64,000 nucleotides of DNA from the NCBI GenBank assembly GCA_945643635.1, contig CALZFC010000009.1:4569501-4633500 (forward strand), read 5' to 3'. Both the position numbers and the translations under genes were made by a program. This DNA comes from Allodiplogaster sudhausi (lineage: Eukaryota > Nematoda > Chromadorea > Rhabditida > Diplogasteridae). The number at the start of each line of letters is the position of its first letter. Position 1 is the first letter of the stretch. Shown piece after piece: positions 50,999-62,416 of this stretch. The notes under the pieces were generated by a model, which did no database searches, was not told the DNA's origin, and saw only the letters and a program-made list of their open reading frames with translations.

Positions 50999-51340
50999 CA
51001 TAAAAAAGTTCGATTCCAATTTTTTTCATAGTTACACAGTCCTACTTTAAATTGCAAATCATTGCAAAAATTTTGCCCGAACTGGGATTCGAACCCGAGA
51101 ACTGCAAACTGTAACGCAACCGCGTTATCCACTAGACTACGCAAGCCACTTGAAAGAGCCGCACCTGGAACTGCAGACAAAACTTGCCTTACCGGGAGGT
51201 AGATTTTTATCGATTTATTTCTGGGTTCTGAGGCCAAACGGGCAAAAATTTTTCACGTTTCCATATATTTTAGAACTTCAGCTTTCAAGGAAACCACATT
51301 TCGTTGCAATCCGCCACCCTATGGATAGACCATTCCCTTG
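50999..51340 (-). repeat. Right arm of the foldback element
   Basis: Inverted copy of the left arm, ending CCATTCCCTTG next to the TCA flank. Confidence 0.85.
51075..51147 (-). other. tRNA-like segment with RNA polymerase III A and B boxes (right arm)
   Basis: Minus-strand copy of the tRNA-like segment, with the B box at 51,085-51,095 and the A box at 51,129-51,139. It also points inward, so transcripts from the two arms would converge. Confidence 0.65.
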
Positions 51341-54300
51341 TCAGAAGATTTCCTGTTTCTTCCTGAAGTTTAAATCAAAGCCATCTGAATTCCTTTTTAA
51401 AAGAAGTTCCATTTTTCATGTTAAGATGTATGGAGTGAAATTATAGTATTTTTCGTGCATGTCGCTGTGTGATGTTTGTAGTCTTTTTCATAACAATGAA
51501 TCGTTTCGAATTGCATTTTCTATTTGAATTTAAGAATTTAGAATTTGCAATGGTCTTCCCCATTTCATTTGGAAAAACGGCTCTTTCGTGAAGCAATCGA
51601 GTACGATTTTATAGATATTTAGCATGATTATTATTTTCATCAAGTTTATAAAAAAAACTGTTGTATAAAAAAAAGTCTACGTTCTCGATGCAATCAATTC
51701 CAAACAAGTATGCTAGCCCCGCCCCTTTCGTTTCTCTAGAGACTGTTTGATCGATACTGTAGCACATTTCATTGAATACTTGTGCACAGAACGAAAGGGA
51801 CCAATCACTTAGCTGACCTTCTAGATCGTTTGCTATACGGTACTCGCACCCTTCCTGTTCTTATGAGCTGGAAAGATGCAAGTTCCGAAAAATTAGAGGT
51901 CTAGAACGTCAACTAGGCGATTGTGAACTTGCACAAGCTTTCAGAAATTCTAGCATCTTGATGGTGCAGTTATTCCTAAAAGCATACAATATTTTTTTAT
52001 TATTATTCTGCGAATGCCTCTTGCATGCAATGAACGAATCAGTAAGTGTGTGTTTATCTCCGATTAATCTTGTATGTACGTAATGCGAACTTGTTTGGGC
52101 ATGAGGTTAGGAACGTAGGCTTCCTCTCGAATAGCGTCAGACTCAAAAAAGGAGTGCCTTTATTTCAGCGACGCTCGTATTTCTGTCTTCTTTTCGTTCA
52201 GCAAGCTTCCCTTACTTAATTCATTATTTTGCCTCCGTCTTCAGTGCTCTCCACTCTTTCCATCTTTAGACTCCTTGAGGAGGGGGGGGGGGAGTAAAGA
52301 AAACCGGGAATGCTCCTGCGAATGTTGCCCGTGCCCGCCACTCAGCTCATGCCCCGCAGGCAGCTTTCTTCCTTTTCCTTCTTCATCTTCCTCTTCTTCT
52401 CCTTCGTTGGCGAGCCGCAAGGCTTTTCTACCGTCTCTTTCTGCCGAGAGCTATTTGAGATACGCAGGGGAAGAGAGAACGAAAGGCAAGAAAGAGGAGT
52501 GAGAGTCGAATACTCGAATGCACACATATACACACGAAAGTTGGCACCAGGAGAAGCTCGCCTGAGAGGAAGAGAGGAGAGAGGGAGCGAGAGAACGGGG
52601 AGAGATAAGATAGAGATACAATCTCTCTCATTCTCTCCCTTCCGTCCTTTTCCTGCTGTGCCGTCGACACCTTCGTCGGCGGAGATTCAGAAGCTGCGGT
52701 GTCGACAGGGCGGATATCTAATTGGCGCAATCCCGTCCGCATTGGAGAAGAAGAGCTGCACACAGGAGAGGGGCAAAGGCAAAAAAATGGAGAGGGAGAG
52801 AGATGCAGAGTAAAAGAGTGAAGAACGGAATCTGAGCAGACTAAAAAGAGGCATGTCATGTCAGCATCCTATCCGCTATAGCGCTTATTGTTAGTCTTCT
52901 TTTACTCTCTCCCTCCCTCCTCTCTCTCTCACTCTAACTCTCTCGCTCGCCCTACCTCTTTTTTTACCATCACTCGCTTTCACCCTCTTATACTGATCTG
53001 CTCTCTCATTTTCCTAACCCGTTTTCTTTTTCTCTATTTCTCTGGCATTCTCACTTTTTGAACAGAAAGTCAATAAAGGAACCACAGCTCTTTAAAGAAT
53101 TCCTTGTAATTTTTTCCTTGCTTACGCTTATAAGTTACGAATGAATTTCTTCAAATTGTGTGGTACTATTCCTGGCGTGTTTTTCCCACTTTTCACTACT
53201 ATGGCCTAGTTGCTTTTCTTCCGTATTTCTGCCTAAATTGTTTATGGTGTCTTTTCGTTGCGATCTTTCCCGCTTACTTACATCATCTTGCATTCTCTCG
53301 TCTCTCTCGTCTTCCCATGCTCTTGGCCTCATTCTCCGTCACTTACTCATTTCTTCTTTCTGACTGTTAATCCCTCTCTCTTTTGGCATCTCTGTCTTTG
53401 ACTTCTCTTACGACCTTTCTTTCCTTGCATATACTGGAATGCTTTGGCTACTGACTCGGCCTCTCTCCCTCCTTGTAATCCCCAGCCGGAAAGCCAGCCG
53501 GAGAGGGGGTTCCGATGTGCCAGGAAGGGGGTTCCGACGAGCTCGGAGGGGAGAGCCGACGGGCTCTTGTTGCCATCTGACACTGTCCGGATGCTAATTA
53601 CGGCATACGCTGTTCCGACCGTTCCGGAGGGACTCTTGAAGAAGGAATCACCGAGTGGGAGGAGGTGGCTTAAGCTTGTCAATGCAGAATAAGAGGGATG
53701 GAGAGAGAGAAAGATAGAGAAAGAGTCAGAGTGGCATCACTTCAACCTACATCGCGACCCACCATCAATGTGATATCGAGTAGAATGCCATGAATAGCTG
53801 GCACGCTCCCTCATTCCCGTTTTCCCACCTAAGACGACCTTCTTCTCACGGTTTCGCCACGATCGAAAGAAACAAATTGGCCTCTTCATTCTGTGCCAGT
53901 CGAGAGGTAGAATGAAGCAGAGATACGAAGAGACTGTACAAATGAGAGGATGAAGCACGAATGAGGTGAAGAGATTCTTTGTCTCCTCTTCCCTCTCCTA
54001 GTTCCACTGATCAGTCCCTCAAGCTTCTCTCTCTCTCTCTCTCTCTCTCTCTCCTGCACAGGGACACAGGCCATTCCGAGTGAGAAAGCTTCCTTCCAAG
54101 GAGGATGACCGAGGCAAGGGACTGATCAATTATTCAGGAAGGAGTTGCTATTAGCCCCGACGAGGCGATGGATGCGCCTCCGCTTTCCACCGGAGAGGGT
54201 GCCTTCCTCCCGCACATCTCCTTTCTTCTCCTTCGTGTCGAAACTCTCCTGCCACCTTGTATTATCACACAGTCTCTCCTTTTAAAGGGCGAGAATAGGT

Positions 54301-54674
54301 GAACAGCGCAGAGGGGGGAGAGACAGGGAGAGAGAGAGAGAGAGGGCGAGAGTACTGACATCGGCCTGCTACAGAATAGATGGCAGTGAGTTAGGAATGC
54401 CGTCGTCTTACATATTGTCGTCCTCTTCTCCGCCCTTTTCGAAGACGCTGAAAACGAGTGATGAATGAACAAGAGGCGGTGGAGTGTATGTTAGAGATGT
54501 GTGAGGGAGATGGACGAAGATAATGAGAACGAGGGAACGAAAGAGAGAGAGAGAGACAATATAATGAAGAGAGCTGATAAGAAGCAGAGAATAGGGTCTA
54601 AAAAGAGGCGAAATATCTCCTTGGGTTGTCTTCATTGCCGTCGTCCGCATTCTTGAACTCCGGAACTTTGTCGT
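51341..54674. other. Region without a supportable gene
   Basis: It contains a G run at about 52,282-52,293, GA and CT tracts, and an 82-codon + strand frame (53,444-53,692) lacking splice or family support. If the exon at 50,056 belongs to the innexin, this is part of a long intron. Confidence 0.5.
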
Positions 54675-54935
54675 CTAAAGAGCTCGACAGATATCCTTGT
54701 GAACACCTTCCTGAAAGGCGAGGATAGCGTTCAAAATGTTTCCGTCATTATCCTCTAACTGTATTCGAAGAGGCTCCATCAGCATCCTTTGCCGCGCGAT
54801 TGTCTTCGTGTTTTGCACGTTCGCATTTGTAAGGACTCGTTGTTCCCCTTTCTGTTCCTTGCATTCCTTCCACGATAACGACGGAAAGGCAAGAGCAAAA
54901 GCAGCCAAATAAAGTAATAATTGTAATACAGCCAT
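54675..54935 (-). CDS. Small ORF with a signal peptide, unrecognised
   Basis: An ATG at 54,935 opens MAVLQLLLYLAAFALAFPSL, a convincing signal peptide. The frame then runs through a charged region (KECKEQKGEQRV) to a stop at 54,675, 86 residues in all. A short 48-base intron (donor GTTAGA, acceptor CTTTCAG) could instead splice after RIQ and give a different C-terminus. Just beyond the stop another frame reads DDKVPEFKNADDGNEDNP and ends RYFASF, so the true 3' structure is unsettled. It could be a small secreted peptide precursor. It lies opposite in strand to the innexin. Confidence 0.3.
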   Translation of the reverse strand: MAVLQLLLYLAAFALAFPSLSWKECKEQKGEQRVLTNANVQNTKTIARQRMLMEPLRIQLEDNDGNILNAILAFQEGVHKDICRAL

Positions 54936-55738
54936 TGGAGAGAGAAGTTGGTGGGAAAGCGGGGAAAAAGTGCACAGCGTGCATATTTTCCAGTAGTTTA
55001 TAAAACCGTTAATCGGAAGCAGGTTGGTCATGAGAAACTGTTCTGTTGGCTTACGTTTCTGTATATGAATTTCTCTGCGTTCACTCCCTAATCCCCTTCT
55101 TCTGTTTTTCTAAATTCATATTATTTTTTTTCGATTTCGATACTTTTCTGCTTTTTCTTAATCTGAGGTAGCGTTTTCGCCCTTCTCTCAGCAATGCGCC
55201 TGCTGCATACACGCATAGGTTTCAATCCTTATTCCCTTCCTTCTCCTGCACCTTTTCCTCTCTTCCTTTCTATCTATCCCTCTCTCTTCTTCCCTGTCTC
55301 TCTCTATCTCTCCGTCTCTCTCTCCCTCTCTCTCGTGATGCTCCGGTGCTTCGCCTTCTTCCTCTCTCGTCCGACGTGAGACATGCTTCTGCCTCCCTTG
55401 CCAAAGAAGATTATCCTCGAGCTTTCGGCCCGTTCATCCGGACGCTGTTATAGAAAAGACATCCGCAGTTATATTCGCATCAAATAAGCGTCTTCGTCTA
55501 TGCATGTACCTGTGTGTGAATGCGTGAGTGTGTATATCCGTTTCGATTTGAATCCGGCGCGGCTCAAAATGGTTACACTGAAATAATTATATCTCAGTGT
55601 TTGTATTTCTCTGAGTCTCTTCATAACTCTCACTCTCTCACTCCCTCCCTCTCTCTCTCTATCTGTCTCACTCTCTATCTCTAACTTTCTCTCTCTCTCA
55701 CTATCTCACTCTCTCTCCATCTTTCTCTCTTTCTCAAG
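54936..55738. other. Upstream flank or intron of the innexin
   Basis: CT-rich tracts at about 55,258-55,340 and 55,626-55,733, the latter running into TTCTCAAG, the acceptor of the first confident innexin exon. No promoter element can be identified. Confidence 0.5.
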
Positions 55739-55753
55739 CTGCTCTCGTCCGGA

Positions 55754-58005
55754 ATGCTGTTGTACTACCTCGCAGCGATCTTCAAAGGGCTCCACCCACG
55801 AGTAGATGATGACTTTGTGGACAAGCTCAACTACCATTACACCTCGGCCATCATCTTCGCATTCGCCATCATTGTCTCGGCCAAACAGTATGTCGGTACG
55901 TGGTGGTGGAGCATTTTCACTTTTATCTTTCGTTTTCAAATTATATTTATAAATCTTTATCTAATTCCATCAATTTAAAATGACCAATTGTAAATAATAA
56001 TAATAATAATAATACAATTGTTCCCAGGCTACCCCATCCAATGTTGGGTGCCTGCTCAGTTCACGGACGCCTGGGAGCAGTACACGGAGAACTACTGCTG
56101 GGTCGAGAACACCTACTACCTCCCGCTCACAAGCGCCTTCCCTCTCGAATACGGGGACAGAAGGTTTCCAAAATTATTTTTTCGAAGCCAATTCTTTATA
56201 CTCTCCATGCATTCAAAGGTCACATTCGTTTTCATTTCTTTTGCAAGCTTTGCAGGTTTGTAATTTTTTATTTAATAATAAAATAAGCAGTCTCGCAACC
56301 TTTCGAATGCTGCGTTAATTGGATTAGGTTTGTCCATTTCGACCTTTTGCAATTGACCTTGAATTTATCGCGAAATTTTTTTTTAAAGGCGTCGAATTCT
56401 ACTGGAAGTCGCACCTAGAACTGTTAGAGAAAAGCTCTCGTCATTGCCATCCAAATAGTCCCCGCCGAAGAAGATTCAAAACTCAATCACGCCCGTCTTG
56501 CTGATACGGCTAATCCTCGAAAGCGAACAGACCTTTTTGCTCTCTTTCTCTGACCTCTCGCTATCTCATGTCTCTCTCATTCTCTATGTGTCGCATTGCA
56601 ATCCCATGCAAATCTTCTGCACCAGAAAGAGCTGCGACCTTTGGAGTAGACTGTGGACGGCGGCTAATTACGGCTTCGCTAAAAGCGTTCTGGGCGATCG
56701 AATAGATCCGCATAATCGAGAAAGTATAGCTGCAAACGTTTTGGGAAAAACTTTCAAAATGATATATTATCAGCAGAATGTAACGTCATGAACATCTGTG
56801 AATGCAATCCTTTCGAACCTCTCTTTTTCTGTGACATGAAAGGAAGGATTGATCTGTTGCAGAGCACGGCAGATCAGCTACTACCAATGGGTGCCCTTCG
56901 TGCTGGCCCTCGAGGCGTTATGTTTCTACATTCCATGCATCATGTGGCGAGGCTTGCTACATTGGCATTCAGGTTAGAAAAGAGAGCAGCGTCGACGCCT
57001 ATTAAAGCAGCTAAACTTTCATTTATATTTGTTCTCTCTCTCTCTCTCTCTCTCTGAAATCTGACTTCTTGAGCCTCCTAACAATAAGTAGTTTTAAAAT
57101 TAAAGATCCTAAATTTAGCGCCCATTTAGTTGGATTGCTAACCTTTTCTCTTTCTCTTCCTCTTCTTTTCTCTTTCTCATTCTCATCTTCGAAGGAAAAT
57201 CTACGCTTTCGTTTCGATTCTGACCGTCTTTGCGCTTCGAAGTTGTTCGTAGGCTGCACGCCAATTTTCATATTAAATCGCAGTTGGGTTTCAAAGGGTT
57301 CTCTCTCGTTCTTTCTCTCCCTCCTTATCTCTATCTACATATGTCTATCTTTGTGTGTATGCCTCTCCTTTTCCCTTAGTGATCACTCTGAGGTCCGTCG
57401 CTTAACGACCGATTGAGAGCCGAGAAAACTGCTGGAGTGGCTTCAACCTCTTTTTCTTGCCCAAATTCCTCTCCCTTTCCATCCCTCTTTTCCCGCTCGT
57501 TTTATCGTTCCTAATTGGTGTCATTTCAGCGACTGCTTTCTGTCGCGAGAAGTGGAGCCGAAAAAAGAAGTGTAGTTGCTTCAACGCCAAGCGGCATGTG
57601 CAAGAGAGAGGAAGAGAGAGAGAGAGAGAGAGAGTAGAGAGGCAGATAGGGGGAGAGAAGCAGAGAGAGAGAGGGAAAGGGAGAGAGAGAGCGAGGAATA
57701 GAGAGAGCGACAAGAAGGCTTGAAGAGGCAGTTGGAAGGTTCTCAAGACAAAAAAAGTGGGCTATAGATCTCTTCAGTGCACCCGCCTTTGGTTCCAGTC
57801 CTCAACTGGCCATGGACCCACCCTACAAACGCCCCTCTAATTCAACTCTCATTTTACCAATCACTCCCCTCGTGAGCAGTTTCCTCCCCTTGGGCATGAA
57901 GCATTACACACATCTTGATACTCTCGTACTCCGGATCTCTGATACTTTCGGGGACGGGAGCCGGATGAAGGGTGGCGATTGAGGGAGGGAGGGGGTTTGG
58001 GAGTG

Positions 58006-58045
<40 letters not shown>

Positions 58046-61000
58046 GTGAGAGCAGAGAGTGAGTGAGACGGCCACAATCACACAGTCGAGCAATGTCTGA
58101 AGTCTGCATCGCATGACGCAGAGGCGGGAGGCGGCCGTCCTCTTCCTCCCTAGGCATGAATAGCCTCAAAATTTCGTTCGAGGCAGTCGGGGGAAGGAAG
58201 GCCGTGCTTGTGTTTGTGACGGAACCGGCGAGCCGGCAAACTCGAGCACTGCCCGAAGGCTCTCACTAAGGTGTGGGGGCTAAGTTTCGTATAAACAGAC
58301 TTTTGAATAGAATAGGAACCTATCAGGCAATATAATACACAGATGATTTTTTTTTATCTTGCGATAGCATTTTTAGTCGTCAACCTCACGGACCGTTCAA
58401 TGGTTCTGCGGAAAAGATTTGCAAGTTCCGTTTATGTTCTCTGATGAAATCCTCTTGGCCTTCGCAGTCATCGGATGTGTAGTGTGTCTGAAAAAGGCGC
58501 CATTAGAATGCGTGAACAGCGCATTCGAGGAATGCAACAATTAGAGAGGAGTACACGGCGATTGAGCCAATTCTTCAGCTCTCATGCAGCCAGATTGCCG
58601 GACAAATAAAAAGTGCATTCTACTGCACTCTTTGTTGCAAAAAACAAACCTTGCCTGGGCTACAAATGTATGTATGTACCATTCTTATGTGATTTGGGAA
58701 TTCTTGGTTTGAGAAAGTTTGTAGTTTTAGGGGAAGAATAGTTTCCACAGCGATTCGATGCTTGAGATTGCAGGCATCAACGTGCAGAGCCTGACTCAGA
58801 TGGCCTGCGACGCGCGCCTCATGGACGCCGACGCCCGCGCCAACACCGTCCAGACCATTGCTGCGCACATGGAGGACGCACTCGAGATTCAGAGAGAGGT
58901 CAACAAGGTTACTCCACAGGGGTTGTGCCAGGACGCGCACGGTGCCAATGGATGCCAAGCAACGATGCTGTGCATCCATTCACTGTGCGAGTTGCTCTAG
59001 AAAGATCACAATTGACTATGCAGCATTAATATTCCATCATGACATGACGTAGTAGTATTTTTTTACTTATGTAATTGTTCGGTATACTCAATATTCGGAG
59101 AATATCCAGTTCTATCTTTTTCTCTCTCGTTTTCAGCTTCAATACATTGAATGAAGTTGACGAAAATGAAGGTGTCAGGGCGTGCACCGCCTGCGTCCCA
59201 ATCTAATTCATGAAGGCGCGCGCGCTTCTGACAGAGTGAACCGATGTGCTCCCTGACAATTTTATCGTCCATTGCATGAAAGGAAGATGCTTGGGGAGAG
59301 AAGGAGAGAGCACAGAAAAAATAAAGAAGAAAGTATGGAGAGAGAGAAATAATGAGAACGAATGATAAAGTATGGGAGAGAAGAACGGTAATTAGATCCC
59401 TGGCTTTGGTTCATCTCAAATTCTGCTTGCAATAGCATATCTTATAGTAATATTGAAAGTTGCACTCTCATATTCAAATCGAACATGACTGCAGGTGACA
59501 GACGTCTCAGGTCTCTGCGTATCGAAGAGATGGGGCAACTACGTCACATGTTTATACGTCTTCATCAAGGCGTTGTACTTGGGCAACGTTGTCGGACAGG
59601 TCTGATCTTTCAGAATTTCGAGCAATTATCGACCCACATATTTTAATACAGAAGACAGCCTTTTTGGAATGAAATAGTGATTGTTGCAGGTGTTCATCTT
59701 GAATAGCTTTCTCGGCACCGAGAACGTGTTCTATGGCTTTCATATCTTGAAAGACCTCTTGAACGGGCGCGAGTGGGAAGTCAGCGGTAACTTCCCGCGC
59801 GTCACAATGTGTGACTTTGATGTCAGTGTCATTCTACTCTTTTAATATAATCTTGAACATTCTTTTTTAACTAATGTGTTGCCAATTATAATACACTCCT
59901 GTACCCGTTCAGGTACGGGTGCTCGGCAACATTCACCACCACACGGTGCAGTGCGTGCTGATGATCAACATGTTCAACGAGAAGATATTCCTCTTCCTTT
60001 GGTTCTGGTACTTTATGGTCTCGTTCGTCTCCGTCGTCTCCATGCTTCATTGGATTTTGATATCCTTCCTGCCCGGGCAGGTCGGTCATCTGTTTCTTGC
60101 AGGAGCAATATTCAAAATCATAGATATACTCAGAAAAGCTTGAAAGAAACAACAAATATAACTTACCTTTAATTGAAGCACATGAAGTTTATCCGGAAGT
60201 ACTTGCGAGCGACGGATCTCGCGACGGATCGACAATCCGTCAAGAAATTTGTCCACAAGTTCCTCGGCTTTGACGGGGTCAGCTGGATGAAGCAATTCAA
60301 TGTTCTTTTTCCTTCGGTTTCTTGGCTATTTGACCAATATTTCTTGCCTCTCAGGTGTTCTGCATGCGCATGATCTCAGCGCACGCGGGCGACATCATGG
60401 CGACCGAGCTCATCGTCGCGCTCTGGCACAACTTCAACGACCGCGTGCGAAAAGTCGGTAACTGTCCCCCGCTCCGTCCGCTCTCTCCACACTTTCCACG
60501 CGACTGCGGTTGGCTGCTGCGGCAAGGGCCGGAGAATAAAATGACACTTTGAAACGTTGTTTTATTTGAAATTAAATTTGTGAGAAGACAGTGATAAAAC
60601 TGAACACGGTCAAAGATAATGAGAAATGGATGGGAGTGAAAGTGCAGCAGCCGGTCCGCATTTGCACCAGTATCCTTTGCTTCTCTTTCTCTTTCACTTC
60701 TTTCTCTGTCCACCATGTTCTTATCTATTCGTCATACTATCTCTCACACGCATGCACAGAAGGCTGAACTAGCAAGCCTTCATTTCTGTTGTGAACAGAT
60801 GTCTCGAGGTTTCTTCATCGCTCTGCAGGTCGCAGTGCTGCCGTGTGGCCAAATCAACGCTTTATCTTTTTCTCTTTCTCTATCACTCTCTCGATCACTC
60901 TATATTAATCTTCCGTTCTTTCGGTTTCTATATTTGAAATCTAGCATCTAAAATATAAACGGGATCAGAAGCTATCGCCTTGACTGAAGCCGAGCTCTTC

Positions 61001-62416
61001 CATTGTTGTGCTAGTACTTCTTTTTTTTCTTCTTCTTTCAGTTGACCGCCTGTCGTCCATTTTCTCCAGTGGAGGCATGATGAAGGACATGCATGCGTGG
61101 AATGCTTTTCTCCATGAGAAGCCACTAGCTTAGGCTTATAAGCAGACTCTTCTCTGTAAAGTCAAGATGGCCCTCTCTTAAATTTTTCTACTCTCTCTAT
61201 TTTTTTCCTCAGCCACACACTCTCTTTCTCTTTCTCTCTCACTCTGTGCTCTTTTGATAACTTTCCTAACTCTTCCTGTGTTGCAGAGTCCGATTGAGAT
61301 GTTCGAGGGCGGCGTAACGCAGTCGCCAAACAAAATGGATCCCAACTTTAAGAGTTGGTTGTTACAGAGGTGAGATCAAGGACTCGCTTCAAGTTTCGAA
61401 AGAGTTTATACAAATCAAATAGTTTAACTAGCAGAAAGGTTTCTACTCACTTATCTGTCTCTCTCTCTCTGTCTCTATACACTCCCCCTCCTCTCTTCCG
61501 CCTGGGCGACTTTAGCAGCTTCTTGTGCGGCCGAATCAACTTCCTGCGTGCACCAGACGCTAATTTTTGCCCATTCACTCCCACACATGCATACACTCTC
61601 TCAGATCTTCCTCCTATTTCAAATATCCCTTTCCGGAATTTCCACCTCCTCACCTATCCCTTTGTTCACTTCTTTTCGTGCCTTTCGGAGGAGATGGCAC
61701 TCATGTGGCGGCGAATTTTTTCCTTCCTTCTCTCCCCACACCCGCATCGCCTCGATTGTCTCCATAAGATTGCTTTATGTTATTTTAATCTTGCTAGCTG
61801 CATGATTTAGCGAGAAAGGAACATAAAAGGAGAGAAAGAATACGATAGTAATTATTGAATGAATGCTTGTTTGTGTCGGTAGACTTAGTGCCCCGTCATG
61901 CCCACTTCATCTTTCTCTCCGCCTCTCGATCGGTCGCTTCACAGTATTGTTGCTTGCCACAACATAAGTTTTTTTTAGCATCCGTTACATCTTTAAAATA
62001 ATTGTTAGCCCATTCAGCACCACCCTGGTTCCAAACCATATTGCTATGGCTTCCTCATCTCGAAAATAATGATATGTTTCAACTCCTGTCGGCCTTAACA
62101 TTATGTATTTATTCGTTGTGTAGCTTTAAAGTACGTAGCATCTATTTTAAAACGTATCATGTTCGTAGGCAGTGAAGAGTTACCGTACCTTTGGATTAGA
62201 TTTCCATTGTCCTCCCGAATGACCCTCCTTATTGTTCTGAGTTAGAGAAGGGGGAGTGTAAACTTTTCTCTCTTTCTTTTTCACTCTCTCTTTCTCTCTT
62301 CTCTCTCATTGGTTGGTGTTTCTGCTCTCTGCAGGGGTAAGCCGCATAGCGACGGGCCGAACTTGACGCGCGGCAAGAAGCGGCGAAAGAGTGACGGCTA
62401 CTTCACATTCGTCTAG
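55754..62416 (+). CDS. Innexin, gap-junction channel subunit (UNC-7/UNC-9-type)
   Basis: Eleven exons: 55754-55895 (exon opens at 55739), 56028-56163, 56863-56972, 58774-58898, 59495-59599, 59690-59821, 59913-60080, 60179-60277, 60355-60453, 61287-61369, 62335-62416. Phases match, giving 426 residues, normal innexin length. The family signature YYQWVPF is at 99-105. Paired extracellular-loop cysteines are C53/C71 and C247/C264. The four membrane segments are near 28-47, 103-125, 185-215 and 275-300. The start [20 protein letters not shown] matches the UNC-9-type N-terminus, which is why the ATG at 55,754 was chosen. LLSSG upstream in the same exon could continue an N-terminal extension. The protein ends FTFV, a possible class I PDZ ligand. 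Innexins form hexameric or larger channels between or within cells, coupling neurons and muscles in nematodes. Confidence 0.95.
57604..57710. repeat. GA tract in an innexin intron
   Basis: (GA)n with GGCAGATAGGGGGAG interruptions in the 1.8-kb intron 56973-58773. A second GA tract lies at about 58,007-58,060 in the same intron, and a short CT run at 57,032-57,056. Confidence 0.85.

Larger units (their letters stand above)
50218..51340. mobile_element. Foldback element with ~340-bp inverted arms
   Basis: The two ends are near-identical inverted repeats (left 50218-50558, right 50999-51340) around a ~440-base unrelated middle. Termini read CAAGGGAATGG and its complement. Both ends are flanked by TCA (50,215-50,217 and 51,341-51,343), a possible 3-base target duplication. 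No open frame for a transposase is seen, so it would be non-autonomous. Each arm holds a tRNA-like segment. It could instead be two tRNA-derived SINEs inserted head to head. Confidence 0.75.

Noticed and set aside
50411..51147. Two functional tRNA genes
   Set aside because: Good A and B boxes, but poor anticodon-stem pairing and a mismatched T stem. Both lie inside the inverted arms of a repeat, so they are tRNA-derived, not tRNA genes.
53444..53692. 82-codon + strand frame
   Set aside because: Contains imprecise internal GC-rich repeats, no signal peptide, splice sites or known motif.
58899..59000. Read-through of the innexin exon ending at 58,898 into [10 protein letters not shown] and a stop
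   Set aside because: The next exon (59,495, starting VTDVSGLC) continues the innexin in frame from a GT donor at 58,899, so this stretch is intron.
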